This document shows, in pieces, positions 5,062 through 11,516 of a stretch of DNA of 11,516 nt (its first letter is position 1; each line of letters starts with the position of its first letter). The stretch comes from an uncultured Clostridium sp. (GTDB lineage: Bacteria; Bacillota; Clostridia; Lachnospirales; Lachnospiraceae). The stretch is from positions 1 to 11,516 of the forward strand of contig CAMEWU010000057.1 in assembly GCA_945946715.1 (NCBI GenBank), written 5' to 3'. The notes under the pieces were generated by a model. That model saw nothing but the letters and a program-made list of their open reading frames with translations, did no database searches and was not told where the DNA came from. Both the position numbers and the translations under genes were made by a program.

Positions 5062-5087
5062 GGTAGAAAAACATTTTTATGTATAAT
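5059..5087 (+). promoter_or_regulatory. Promoter of the VWA gene
   Basis: TATAAT (5082-5087) is 55 bases before the start codon. The hexamer 17 bases upstream is ACCGGT (5059-5064), unlike TTGACA but nearly identical to the ACCGGA in the same place at the hydrolase promoter. Confidence 0.55.
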
Positions 5088-5142
5088 GACAACATCAGAA
5101 GAAAACAAACAACAATGAGGTTCAAAAAGGAGGAGTTGCGTT

Positions 5143-5817
5143 ATGCGTAAAGGTTTAACAGAAGTAGTATTTATCTTAGACAGAAGTGGTTCTATGAGTG
5201 GTCTTGAGGCGGACACAATTGGTGGCTTTAATTCTATGATTCAAAAGCAAAAGAAGGAAGAAGGCGAAGCCTACATTTCTACCATTTTGTTTGATGATCA
5301 GTCAGAGGTTCTCTATGACAGAGTGCCGGTTGGTAAAGTGGAGCCGATGAATGACAGTCAGTATTATGTAAGAGGATGCACAGCACTATTAGATGCAATC
5401 GGTGGTGCCATTCATCACATTGCAAATGTTCACAAGTATGCAAGAGAAGAGGATAGGCCGGAGAAGACGTTGTTCATTGTTACAACTGATGGTATGGAGA
5501 ATTCCAGTCGACAGTATTCCTATAACAAAGTAAAGAAGATGGTTCAGAAGGAAAAGGAGAAATACGGTTGGGAATTCTTGTTCCTAGGTGCCAATATGGA
5601 TGCAGTTAAAGTGGCAGGAAGATTCGGAATTGGTGCGGACCGGGCTCTGAATTACCAATGTGACAGCCGAGGGACTGCACTCAATTATAAGGTTCTGTCT
5701 GAAACGGTTTCTGCAGTCCGCAGATCAAGAAGTAAGGTCGAGATGGATGAGGCAGTATTTGACTGCTGTGCACCGATTCGAGAGGATTATAAGAAGCGGC
5801 ATAAAGGTGAAAGGTAA
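5143..5817 (+). CDS. VWA-domain protein (TerY-like, intact MIDAS)
   Basis: The 224-residue protein is essentially a single von Willebrand factor A domain. The metal-ion-dependent adhesion site is complete: DRSGS (13-17), GCT with T80, and TTDGMENSS with D116. It has no signal peptide, so it acts in the cytosol. Stand-alone VWA proteins of this kind (TerY is the known example) act as metal-dependent protein-binding scaffolds in stress and tellurite-resistance type gene clusters. AAGGAGGAG precedes the ATG by about 8 bases. It follows the macrodomain gene after 128 bases with its own promoter. The C-terminal tail is basic (DYKKRHKGER). Its partner is unknown; the neighbouring ADP-ribose genes are the best guess. 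Confidence 0.85.
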   Translation: MRKGLTEVVFILDRSGSMSGLEADTIGGFNSMIQKQKKEEGEAYISTILFDDQSEVLYDRVPVGKVEPMNDSQYYVRGCTALLDAIGGAIHHIANVHKYAREEDRPEKTLFIVTTDGMENSSRQYSYNKVKKMVQKEKEKYGWEFLFLGANMDAVKVAGRFGIGADRALNYQCDSRGTALNYKVLSETVSAVRRSRSKVEMDEAVFDCCAPIREDYKKRHKGER

Positions 5818-6140
5818 CGTACGAAGCTCGTCTTTCTGTATACTATCAACATAGTTTGAGGAACATGAAAGAATGGAGAGGAACAAAACCAAGACATGAA
5901 GTGACAGTTTGATACCTAAATAGTAGTTAACCTTTTTGTCTGATAGATTAAAAAGACAAGTAACTAATCCCCCCACCTACATATTCTGTCACATTTTGCC
6001 CATACTTAGAAAATCTCAGCGACATTTGTCTAACAAATAGGGGTATACTTTTTTCTCATTTTGAATAAGTATTATAGTACACAATACGAATTGATTTACA
6101 GGACTTTGGGAGAAAGGAATGTAAAGGAAGGAGAAAAAGT
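5818..6140. other. Gap of 323 bases without a gene
   Basis: No convincing gene was seen on either strand. It contains a perfect inverted repeat ATTTGT-CTA-ACAAAT (6024-6038), a possible operator. TATAGT (6073-6078) is a possible -10 for the SSB-like gene, though without a clear -35. A TTGTCT/AGACAA pair lies near 5936-5956, without a good terminator. Confidence 0.4.
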
Positions 6141-6767
6141 ATGACAGAGAAATTATTAAGTAACAATCAGGCAGTAGTGGCAGGGGAAATCGTATCAGGA
6201 TTTACATTTAGCCATGAGGTGTTTGGAGAAGGATTCTATATGGTGGATGTATTGGTAAGCAGGTTGAGCGATACCTATGATACGATTCCGCTTATGGTAT
6301 CAGACAGAATTATTGATGTTGACGAGGATTGTATTGGAAAAAAAGTAGAAGCAAGGGGGCAATTTCGTTCGTACAATAAGCACGAAGAGACAAAGAACCG
6401 ATTGATTTTGTCATTGTTTGTTCGTGAGATTGAGTTTATCGATGATGAGGAATATATCAGTAAACCGAATCATATCTACCTGGATGGATATATCTGTAAA
6501 CCACCGGTTTATCGAATGACACCATTGGGACGGGAAATTGCAGATGTTTTGCTGGCGGTGAATCGTGCTTATGGAAAGTCAGACTATATTCCATGTATAT
6601 GCTGGGGAAGAAATGCACGGTTTGCAGGAAAGCTGGCGGTAGGAGAGCATGTAGCTATCTGGGGTAGAATTCAGAGCCGGGAATATCAGAAAAAAGTAGG
6701 AAATGATAAAATCATCAGCAAGACAGCATATGAAGTATCTGTCAGTAAAATGGAATGTTTAGAATAA
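6141..6767 (+). CDS. Tandem OB-fold single-stranded DNA-binding-like protein
   Basis: The 208-residue protein appears to hold two OB folds. Residues 1 to about 105 are a diverged copy (AVVAGEIVSGFTFSHEVFG, GKKVEARGQFRSY). Residues about 108-208 match SSB much better: HIYLDGYICKPPVYRMTPLG, then DVLLAVNRAYGK, YIPCICWGRNARFA and GRIQSREYQKK. The usual SSB is one OB fold with a flexible tail ending in an acidic DDDIPF-type tip. This protein has no such tail, so it probably does not recruit the normal SSB partners. It should bind single-stranded DNA or RNA in the cytosol. A GGAAGGAG site lies 7-8 bases before the ATG. It is followed by the P-loop gene after 139 bases with no clear terminator between them. 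Confidence 0.75.
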   Translation: MTEKLLSNNQAVVAGEIVSGFTFSHEVFGEGFYMVDVLVSRLSDTYDTIPLMVSDRIIDVDEDCIGKKVEARGQFRSYNKHEETKNRLILSLFVREIEFIDDEEYISKPNHIYLDGYICKPPVYRMTPLGREIADVLLAVNRAYGKSDYIPCICWGRNARFAGKLAVGEHVAIWGRIQSREYQKKVGNDKIISKTAYEVSVSKMECLE

Positions 6768-6812
6768 ATAAGTGGGTGGAAGAATTTAGTAGCTTTTTCA
6801 AAACGAATATGA

Positions 6813-6861
6813 TACAATGTGGCATGTAGTATCTAAAATGAGGAGAGAAGCGGAAACGCTT
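6813..6861 (+). promoter_or_regulatory. Possible promoter and leader hairpin of the BtuR-like gene
   Basis: TACAAT (6813-6818) could be a -10, but no good -35 lies 16-18 bases upstream. Downstream, AAGCG-GAAA-CGCTT (6848-6861) is a 5-bp hairpin with a GNRA tetraloop. No cobalamin riboswitch signature was seen. Confidence 0.3.
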
Positions 6862-6906
6862 GGTTACTACAGGTACGAGTGGGTACAGATATTCGGAGGA
6901 TGATAT

Positions 6907-7389
6907 ATGAGTAAGGTACAGGTGATTTGCGGTTCGGGGATTGGTAAAACCTCAGCAGCAATCGGTTATGGTATCAAGGGAGCCGGAGCAGGAAAAGAAG
7001 TGATTATTGTTCAGTTTTTGAAGGGCAGTGACACGGAGGATTACAATCTGCTTTCCCGATTGGAACCGGAAGTAAAGCTTTTAAGCTTTGAACGAATTGG
7101 TAAGTGCTATGATGAATTAACACCGGAGCAGAAAGAAGAGCAGAAAGCCAATATTATGAATGGTTTTCATTATGCAAGAAAAGTAATTCAAACCAATGAA
7201 TGTGATATTCTGATTTTGGATGAAAGTCTGGGTCTGGTTGACAGTGGCATTATTGAAGTAAATCAAATCATGGAGCTACTGGATTTGGCAAAGGATAGTG
7301 ATTTGGAGATTCTTTTGACCGGACGGATTTTGCCGGATGAGATTTTATCTGTAGCAGATGTGGTGACATGCATCGAACCGGTGAAGTGA
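6907..7389 (+). CDS. Short divergent P-loop ATPase of the cobalamin adenosyltransferase (BtuR/CobO) fold
   Basis: The 160-residue protein has the BtuR/CobO layout: a Walker A near the N-terminus, GSGIGKTS (9-16); the conserved VIIVQFLKGS (about 33-42); a Walker B-like strand and acidic residues, CDILILDESLGLV; and EILLTGRILPDEILSVADVV near the end. True BtuR enzymes move the adenosyl group of ATP to cobalt and carry GxGKGKTT. Here the first lysine is isoleucine, and the protein stops at CIEPVK without the usual C-terminal tail (KHxFDxGxxAxxGIEY-like). It may be a paralogue with another role, or a minimal enzyme. GGAGG (6895-6899) is 7 bases before the ATG. No other cobalamin gene is in the window. 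Confidence 0.7.
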   Translation: MSKVQVICGSGIGKTSAAIGYGIKGAGAGKEVIIVQFLKGSDTEDYNLLSRLEPEVKLLSFERIGKCYDELTPEQKEEQKANIMNGFHYARKVIQTNECDILILDESLGLVDSGIIEVNQIMELLDLAKDSDLEILLTGRILPDEILSVADVVTCIEPVK

Positions 7390-7418
7390 TTTTGTAATTT
7401 TGTTTTATGATTTTATAG

Positions 7419-7447
7419 TTGACACTGATAGGATAGAGTGTTACTAT
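7419..7447 (+). promoter_or_regulatory. Promoter of the lysine riboswitch-dapA-dapB operon
   Basis: A perfect -35 TTGACA (7419-7424), 17 bases, and TACTAT (7442-7447) place the start near 7454, about 20 bases before the riboswitch. Confidence 0.75.
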
Positions 7448-7470
7448 AAGCACAACTAAATACTTATTAA

Positions 7471-7633
7471 GTAGAGGCGCAGGATTTATAAGTATATTTT
7501 TGGACACAGTAAGGTGTGGAGGAAGAAAGTAAAAAGGAAAGCCTGCCGAAGAACTTATCAGCCTTAAGGATAAGATTCTGGGCATACAGTGAAGAACTGT
7601 ATGACTGTCATCGTAAGATGGAGAGCTACTGAA
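7471..7633 (+). ncRNA. Lysine riboswitch (L box)
   Basis: The conserved core segments occur in order: AGAGGCGC (7473-7480), AAGTA near 7490, GGAAAGCCTGCCGAAG (about 7538-7553), CTGGGCATACAGTG with its pairing partner CTGTATGACTGTCAT, and the closing GGAGAGCTACTG (7620-7631). Lysine binding stabilises the five-way junction and favours the terminator that follows, so high lysine turns dapA-dapB off. The position upstream of dapA fits the known use of this riboswitch. Confidence 0.93.
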
Positions 7634-7658
7634 ATTTACTACAATAAGTAAGATTTTT

Positions 7659-7685
7659 AGGTCAGCTTCCATGCTGACCTTTTTA
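7659..7685 (+). terminator. Riboswitch-controlled intrinsic terminator
   Basis: AGGTCAGC (7659-7666) pairs with GCTGACCT (7673-7680) around a 6-base loop, followed by TTTTTAT. It ends before the dapA ribosome site and is the expression platform of the lysine riboswitch. Confidence 0.9.
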
Positions 7686-7743
7686 TATGGACAGCATAGT
7701 TATTTGGTTAATAAAAGAAGCGATTTTAAAGGAGGAAATGATT

Positions 7744-8628
7744 ATGTCAATTTTTGAAGGAGCAGCAGTTGCAATTGTTACACCATTTCATGAAGATGGT
7801 TCTGTAGATTATGGAAAATTAAAGGAATTAGTGGAGTTTCAGATTTCAAATGGTACAGATGCCATTGTAATCTGTGGTACCACCGGTGAATCCTCTACCT
7901 TAACCCATGAGGAACACTTAGAATGTATTAAGAAATGTATTGAATATGTAGGTGGCAGAGTTCCGGTAATTGCAGGAACCGGATCCAATTGTACAGAAAC
8001 AGCCATTTATTTATCAACTGAGGCTGAGAAGTATGGCGCAGATGCACTGTTAATTGTAACTCCTTATTACAATAAGGCAACACAGAAAGGCCTGATTGCA
8101 CACTATACTGCAGTTGCTAACTCTGTAAAGCTGCCAATTATTATGTATAATGTGCCAAGCCGTACAGGATGTAACATTCAGCCGGAGACAGCGGTAGAAT
8201 TGGCTAAGAATGTTGAGAATATTGTAGCGATTAAGGAAGCCAGTGGTAATATTTCCCAGGTTGCGAAGTTGATGAGTTTAGCTGATGGCTGTATCGATTT
8301 GTATTCAGGAAATGATGATCAGATTGTACCGATTCTTTCTTTAGGAGGTAAGGGTGTCATTTCTGTAACATCCAATATCATTCCAAATGATACTCATATG
8401 CTGGTTAAGAAGTATCTGGATGGAGATGTAAAGGGTGCATTAGAATTACAGTTGAAAGCAATTGAGCTTTGCAATGCATTATTCTGTGAGGTGAATCCGA
8501 TTCCGGTTAAGAAGGCTGTGGAGCTGATGGGACTTTGTGGCGGAACTGTAAGAATGCCACTGTCAGAGATGGAACCACAGAACGTAGAGCGGTTGAGAAA
8601 GGCTATGGCTGATTACGGGATTTTATAA
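7744..8628 (+). CDS. dapA: 4-hydroxy-tetrahydrodipicolinate synthase
   Basis: This enzyme condenses pyruvate with aspartate semialdehyde, the first committed step to diaminopimelate and lysine, in the cytosol. The 294-residue TIM-barrel has GTTGES (45-50) with the catalytic Thr pair, YNVPSRT (135-141) with the catalytic Tyr135, and VAIKEASG (161-168) with the Schiff-base Lys164. The ATG at 7744 is chosen because AAAGGAGG (7727-7734) is 9 bases away and the protein then starts MSIFEGAAVAIVTPF, as usual for the family. Earlier in-frame starts (7687, 7738) precede or crowd that site. It is controlled by the upstream lysine riboswitch and co-transcribed with dapB. Confidence 0.97.
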   Translation: MSIFEGAAVAIVTPFHEDGSVDYGKLKELVEFQISNGTDAIVICGTTGESSTLTHEEHLECIKKCIEYVGGRVPVIAGTGSNCTETAIYLSTEAEKYGADALLIVTPYYNKATQKGLIAHYTAVANSVKLPIIMYNVPSRTGCNIQPETAVELAKNVENIVAIKEASGNISQVAKLMSLADGCIDLYSGNDDQIVPILSLGGKGVISVTSNIIPNDTHMLVKKYLDGDVKGALELQLKAIELCNALFCEVNPIPVKKAVELMGLCGGTVRMPLSEMEPQNVERLRKAMADYGIL

Positions 8629-8650
8629 CATGGATATGGAGGAATCGAAC

Positions 8651-9412
8651 ATGGTAAGAATAATAATGCATGGCTGTAACGGCAAAATGGGACAAGTGAT
8701 TACCGGAATTGCAGCCGGTGATCCGCAGACAGAAATCGTGGCAGGTGTTGATGTGTATGATGGCATTACAAACACATATCCGGTGTTTGCAGATATTGCA
8801 GCCTGTGATGTGGAAGCCGATGTAATTATTGATTTTTCTACAGCAAAAGCAGTGGATGGCTTGTTGGACTATGCAGTAGCCAAGCAGATACCGGTTGTGC
8901 TGTGTACCACAGGATTAAGTGAGGAACAGTTGGCTCGGGTGGAAGCAGATTCTAAGAAAGTTGCAATTTTGAAATCTGCGAATATGTCACTGGGTATTAA
9001 TACAATCATGAAACTGTTACAGGAAGCTGCAAAGGTATTTGCACCAGCCGGTTATGATATCGAAATTGTTGAGAAGCATCATAATTTGAAGCTGGACGCA
9101 CCGTCCGGAACTGCTATTGCTCTGGCAGATTCTATCAATGAAGCCATGGATCATCAGTATGAATATATCTATGACCGTAGCCAGAGAAGACAGAAAAGAG
9201 ATGCTAAGGAATTAGGTATTTCAGCTGTTCGTGGTGGTACCATTGTAGGGGAACATGAAGTGATTTTTGCAGGCATAGATGAAGTAATTGAAATCAAGCA
9301 TACTGCATATAGTAAATCAGTGTTTGCAAAGGGAGCAGTAGAAGCAGGAAAATTCTTGGCTGGCAAGCCGGCAGGATTATACAATATGAGTGACGTGATT
9401 TCAGAAAGCTAA
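8651..9412 (+). CDS. dapB: 4-hydroxy-tetrahydrodipicolinate reductase
   Basis: This enzyme reduces the DapA product with NAD(P)H, the second step of the diaminopimelate branch. The 253-residue protein has the nucleotide-binding GCNGKMGQ (8-15), DFSTA (61-65), CTTGLS, and the catalytic and substrate-binding EKHHNLKLDAPSGTA (141-155), with His143/His144 and Lys147. The ATG at 8651 is chosen for the GGAGG (8638-8642) 8 bases before it; an ATG at 8630 would place that site inside the coding region. It begins 22 bases after dapA in the same operon. Confidence 0.96.
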   Translation: MVRIIMHGCNGKMGQVITGIAAGDPQTEIVAGVDVYDGITNTYPVFADIAACDVEADVIIDFSTAKAVDGLLDYAVAKQIPVVLCTTGLSEEQLARVEADSKKVAILKSANMSLGINTIMKLLQEAAKVFAPAGYDIEIVEKHHNLKLDAPSGTAIALADSINEAMDHQYEYIYDRSQRRQKRDAKELGISAVRGGTIVGEHEVIFAGIDEVIEIKHTAYSKSVFAKGAVEAGKFLAGKPAGLYNMSDVISES

Positions 9413-9431
9413 AAAGGATATCGATTCAATG

Positions 9432-9466
9432 ACCGCATCTGTTAGTTGCAGATGCGGTTCTTTTGT
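9432..9466 (+). terminator. Intrinsic terminator of the dapA-dapB operon
   Basis: ACCGCATCTG (9432-9441) and CAGATGCGGT (9449-9458) form a perfect 10-bp stem with a 7-base loop, followed by TCTTTTGT. It lies 19 bases after the dapB stop. Confidence 0.93.
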
Positions 9467-9557
9467 ATTAAAATAAAGGAATGCATAAAGAATAGAATTA
9501 TATGAGATAAATGTGCTATACAGCAGTAGAAAATGATAGAAATATGAGAGGTGCAGA

Positions 9558-11468
9558 ATGAAGGACGGATTTATTAAGGTGCCGGCAGCAACTCCACAGA
9601 TTAAAGTGGCAGATTGTGAGTATAACCGGGAACAGGTGCTGCAGGAGATTCAAAAGGCAGAACAGATGGGAGTAAAATTGCTGGTACTGCCGGAACTTTG
9701 TCTGACTGGCTATACCTGTGGAGATTTATTTTTGCAGGAAACCTTGTTGCAGGGGGCAAAGGATAGCTTAGAATGGCTGATGGAAAGAACCGCAAAGCTT
9801 CCCATGATGTTAGTTGTAGGTCTTCCTTTTTCTGTGAATTGTAAATTATATAATGTAGCGGCTTTCTTATATGAAGGCAGAATTCTGGGAATGATTCCCA
9901 AGACTTATATGCCTAACTATTCAGAGTTTTATGAGGTTCGGCATTTTGCCGGAGGAAATCAGAATGTGCAGATGATTTCTGTTGCAGGACAGAAGGTACC
10001 ATTTGGTACTCAGTTACTATTTCAATGTAAGCAGATGCCGGAATTTACCATAGGATGTGAAATCTGTGAGGATTTGTGGGTGCCCAATCCACCATCTGTG
10101 AAACATGCATTGGCAGGTGCCACCGTTCTTTGCAATCCATCTGCCAGTGTGGAAGTAACGGCAAAGGAAGGATATCGGAGACAATTGATAAGTTCCCAAT
10201 CAGCAAGAACCATCAGTGCTTACATTTATGCAGATGCCGGTGAAGGAGAGTCGACGACAGATGTAGTATTCAGTGGTCATAATCTGATTTGTGAAAATGG
10301 CACTATTTTGACGGAAAGCAAGCGGTTTACCAATGAGATGGCTGTGACAGAGATTGATATTAAGAAATTGTCAGTAGAACGAAGGCGAATGAATACCTAT
10401 GAATGGCAGAATAGAGAGGATTATACAGTTATTGAGTTTGATATGCCATTGGAAAGCACCGGTTTGACCCGTTCTTTTTCAACAACTCCATTTATTCCTA
10501 CGAATCCGGATCAAAGAACGGAACGCTGTGAAGAGATTTTTATGCTGCAGGCAATGGGCTTAAAGAAACGATTGGTGCATACCAATTGCCAAAGTGCAGT
10601 GATTGGTTTGTCCGGTGGCTTGGATTCGACTCTGGCACTGCTGGTTACAGCCAGAGCGTTTGACATGATTGGATTGGAACGGAATCAGATATTAGGGGTT
10701 ACTATGCCGGGCTATGGTACTACAGACCGAACCTATCAAAATGCATTAGAGATGGCAAAGGCATTGGGTGTTACATTAAAAGAAATCAGTATTGTTCAGG
10801 CTGTAGACCAGCATTTTCAGGATATCGGACATGATAAAGCGGTTCATGATATCACCTATGAGAATAGTCAGGCAAGAGAGCGGACGCAGATTTTGATGGA
10901 TTTGGCAAATCAACGGAATGGGTTGGTGATTGGTACAGGCGATTTATCGGAAATGGCGTTGGGCTGGGCAACTTACAATGGAGACCATATGTCCATGTAT
11001 GCAGTCAATGTATCCATTCCAAAGACGCTGGTACGGCATTTGGTGCGTTATGTAGCAGATACTTGTGGTCAAAAAGAATTGACGGAAGTGTTACTGGATG
11101 TATTAGATACGCCTGTAAGTCCGGAACTTCTTCCACCGGAACATGGAGAGATTGTTCAGAAGACAGAGGATGTTGTGGGACCTTATGAATTACATGATTT
11201 CTTTTTGTATTATATGATGCGTTTTGGATTCTCTCCAACAAAAATATTCAGGATTGCAAGGCAGGCATTTGATTCGGTTTACGATTATGAAACCATTTTA
11301 AAATGGTTGAAAAAGTTTTATTGGAGATTCTTCAGTCAGCAGTTTAAACGTTCCTGTGTGCCGGACGGACCAAAGGTAGGTACGGTTGCACTTTCGCCAA
11401 GAGGTGACTGGCGTATGCCAAGTGATGCCAGTGTATCACTTTGGATAAAAGAACTGGAAGAGATGTAG
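9558..11468 (+). CDS. nadE: Glutamine-dependent NAD(+) synthetase
   Basis: This enzyme amidates nicotinic acid adenine dinucleotide to NAD, the last step of NAD synthesis, taking ammonia from glutamine. The 636 residues match the two-domain form. An N-terminal nitrilase-type glutaminase has the Glu-Lys-Cys triad: E46 in LPELCLTGY, K115 in IPKTYMPNY, and C170 in EICEDLW. The synthetase domain has the ATP-binding SGGLDST (352-358) and GTGDLSEMALGW further on. Between them lies the usual tunnel-forming linker. The ATG at 9558 follows GAGAGG. It is a separate unit after the dapB terminator and is followed closely by a DegV-family gene, with which it probably shares a transcript. Confidence 0.97.
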   Translation: MKDGFIKVPAATPQIKVADCEYNREQVLQEIQKAEQMGVKLLVLPELCLTGYTCGDLFLQETLLQGAKDSLEWLMERTAKLPMMLVVGLPFSVNCKLYNVAAFLYEGRILGMIPKTYMPNYSEFYEVRHFAGGNQNVQMISVAGQKVPFGTQLLFQCKQMPEFTIGCEICEDLWVPNPPSVKHALAGATVLCNPSASVEVTAKEGYRRQLISSQSARTISAYIYADAGEGESTTDVVFSGHNLICENGTILTESKRFTNEMAVTEIDIKKLSVERRRMNTYEWQNREDYTVIEFDMPLESTGLTRSFSTTPFIPTNPDQRTERCEEIFMLQAMGLKKRLVHTNCQSAVIGLSGGLDSTLALLVTARAFDMIGLERNQILGVTMPGYGTTDRTYQNALEMAKALGVTLKEISIVQAVDQHFQDIGHDKAVHDITYENSQARERTQILMDLANQRNGLVIGTGDLSEMALGWATYNGDHMSMYAVNVSIPKTLVRHLVRYVADTCGQKELTEVLLDVLDTPVSPELLPPEHGEIVQKTEDVVGPYELHDFFLYYMMRFGFSPTKIFRIARQAFDSVYDYETILKWLKKFYWRFFSQQFKRSCVPDGPKVGTVALSPRGDWRMPSDASVSLWIKELEEM

Positions 11469-11483
11469 GAAAGGAAAATAGAC

Positions 11484-11516
11484 ATGGGATATACAATAAT
11501 TACAGATTCAGCAACA
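11484..11516 (+). CDS. DegV-family protein, 5' end only
   Basis: Eleven codons, MGYTIITDSAT, are visible before the window ends. (Y/K)xIITDS(A/T/S) is the N-terminal signature of DegV fatty-acid-binding proteins (FakB-like), which present fatty acids for phosphorylation. AGGAAAGG lies before the ATG, 15 bases after nadE. Only the start can be judged. Confidence 0.7.
   Translation, partial: MGYTIITDSAT

Noticed and set aside
6838..6903. A 21-codon ORF ending 3 bases before the BtuR-like start, possible leader peptide
   Set aside because: It has no Shine-Dalgarno before its ATG and no attenuator-like codon run or terminator pair; probably chance.
6825..6906. Possible cobalamin riboswitch ahead of the BtuR-like gene
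   Set aside because: The leader is under 100 bases and lacks the conserved B12-box; only a small GNRA hairpin is visible.
7268..7672. Minus-strand ORF over the lysine riboswitch
   Set aside because: The stretch is fully explained by the riboswitch and its promoter; the ORF has no ribosome site.
1..11516. CRISPR array, tRNA, rRNA or insertion-sequence ends
   Set aside because: No regularly spaced repeats, no tRNA-like fold and no terminal inverted repeats with a transposase were seen.

Overview
The window reads as low-GC Clostridia chromosome, most like Lachnospiraceae. The evidence is strong AGGAGG ribosome binding sites, an L-box lysine riboswitch ahead of dapA-dapB, a glutamine-dependent NAD synthetase, the start of a DegV-family gene, and protein sequences that read as typical of that family. 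All calls come from reading the sequence; no database search was possible.

Region 1 (1-1110) is accessory DNA, largely debris: a collapsed GNAT acetyltransferase, a BRO-N/DinD-like fragment with an in-frame stop, and a Fic fragment joined in frame to a piece of tyrosine recombinase. An apparently intact type I toxin-antitoxin locus sits inside this debris. It has a 34-codon hydrophobic holin-like toxin on the minus strand (291-395), a convergent antitoxin RNA on the plus strand (about 212-300), and a shared two-way terminator (256-298). A perfect match to the Gram-positive LexA/DinR box (512-525) lies between the -35 and -10 of the toxin promoter, so the toxin is predicted to be SOS-induced. 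The toxin leader also carries a sequence able to mask its own Shine-Dalgarno and a short sequence complementary to the 5' end of the antitoxin.

Region 2 (1120-5817) looks like an ADP-ribose/stress module. It holds a WYL-domain regulator, three small genes (a membrane protein, a 56-residue protein of unknown role, and an acidic protein with a perfect EF-hand loop), an ADP-ribosylglycohydrolase, a macrodomain protein with an Arg/Ser-rich linker and an HTH-like C-terminal domain, and a VWA-domain protein with an intact MIDAS. The transcription units starting at the hydrolase gene and at the VWA gene share the same upstream layout: an inverted repeat ending in CGACCGG, exactly 18 bases, then TATAAT. 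This suggests common control.

Region 3 (6141-7389) has a tandem OB-fold SSB-like protein and a short, divergent P-loop ATPase of the cobalamin adenosyltransferase (BtuR/CobO) fold.

Region 4 (7419-11516) is housekeeping: promoter, lysine riboswitch and terminator controlling dapA-dapB (diaminopimelate/lysine synthesis), a strong terminator, then nadE and the first codons of a DegV-family gene.

The most novel items are the SOS-wired type I toxin-antitoxin locus and, second, the hydrolase/macrodomain/VWA module with its repeated promoter element.
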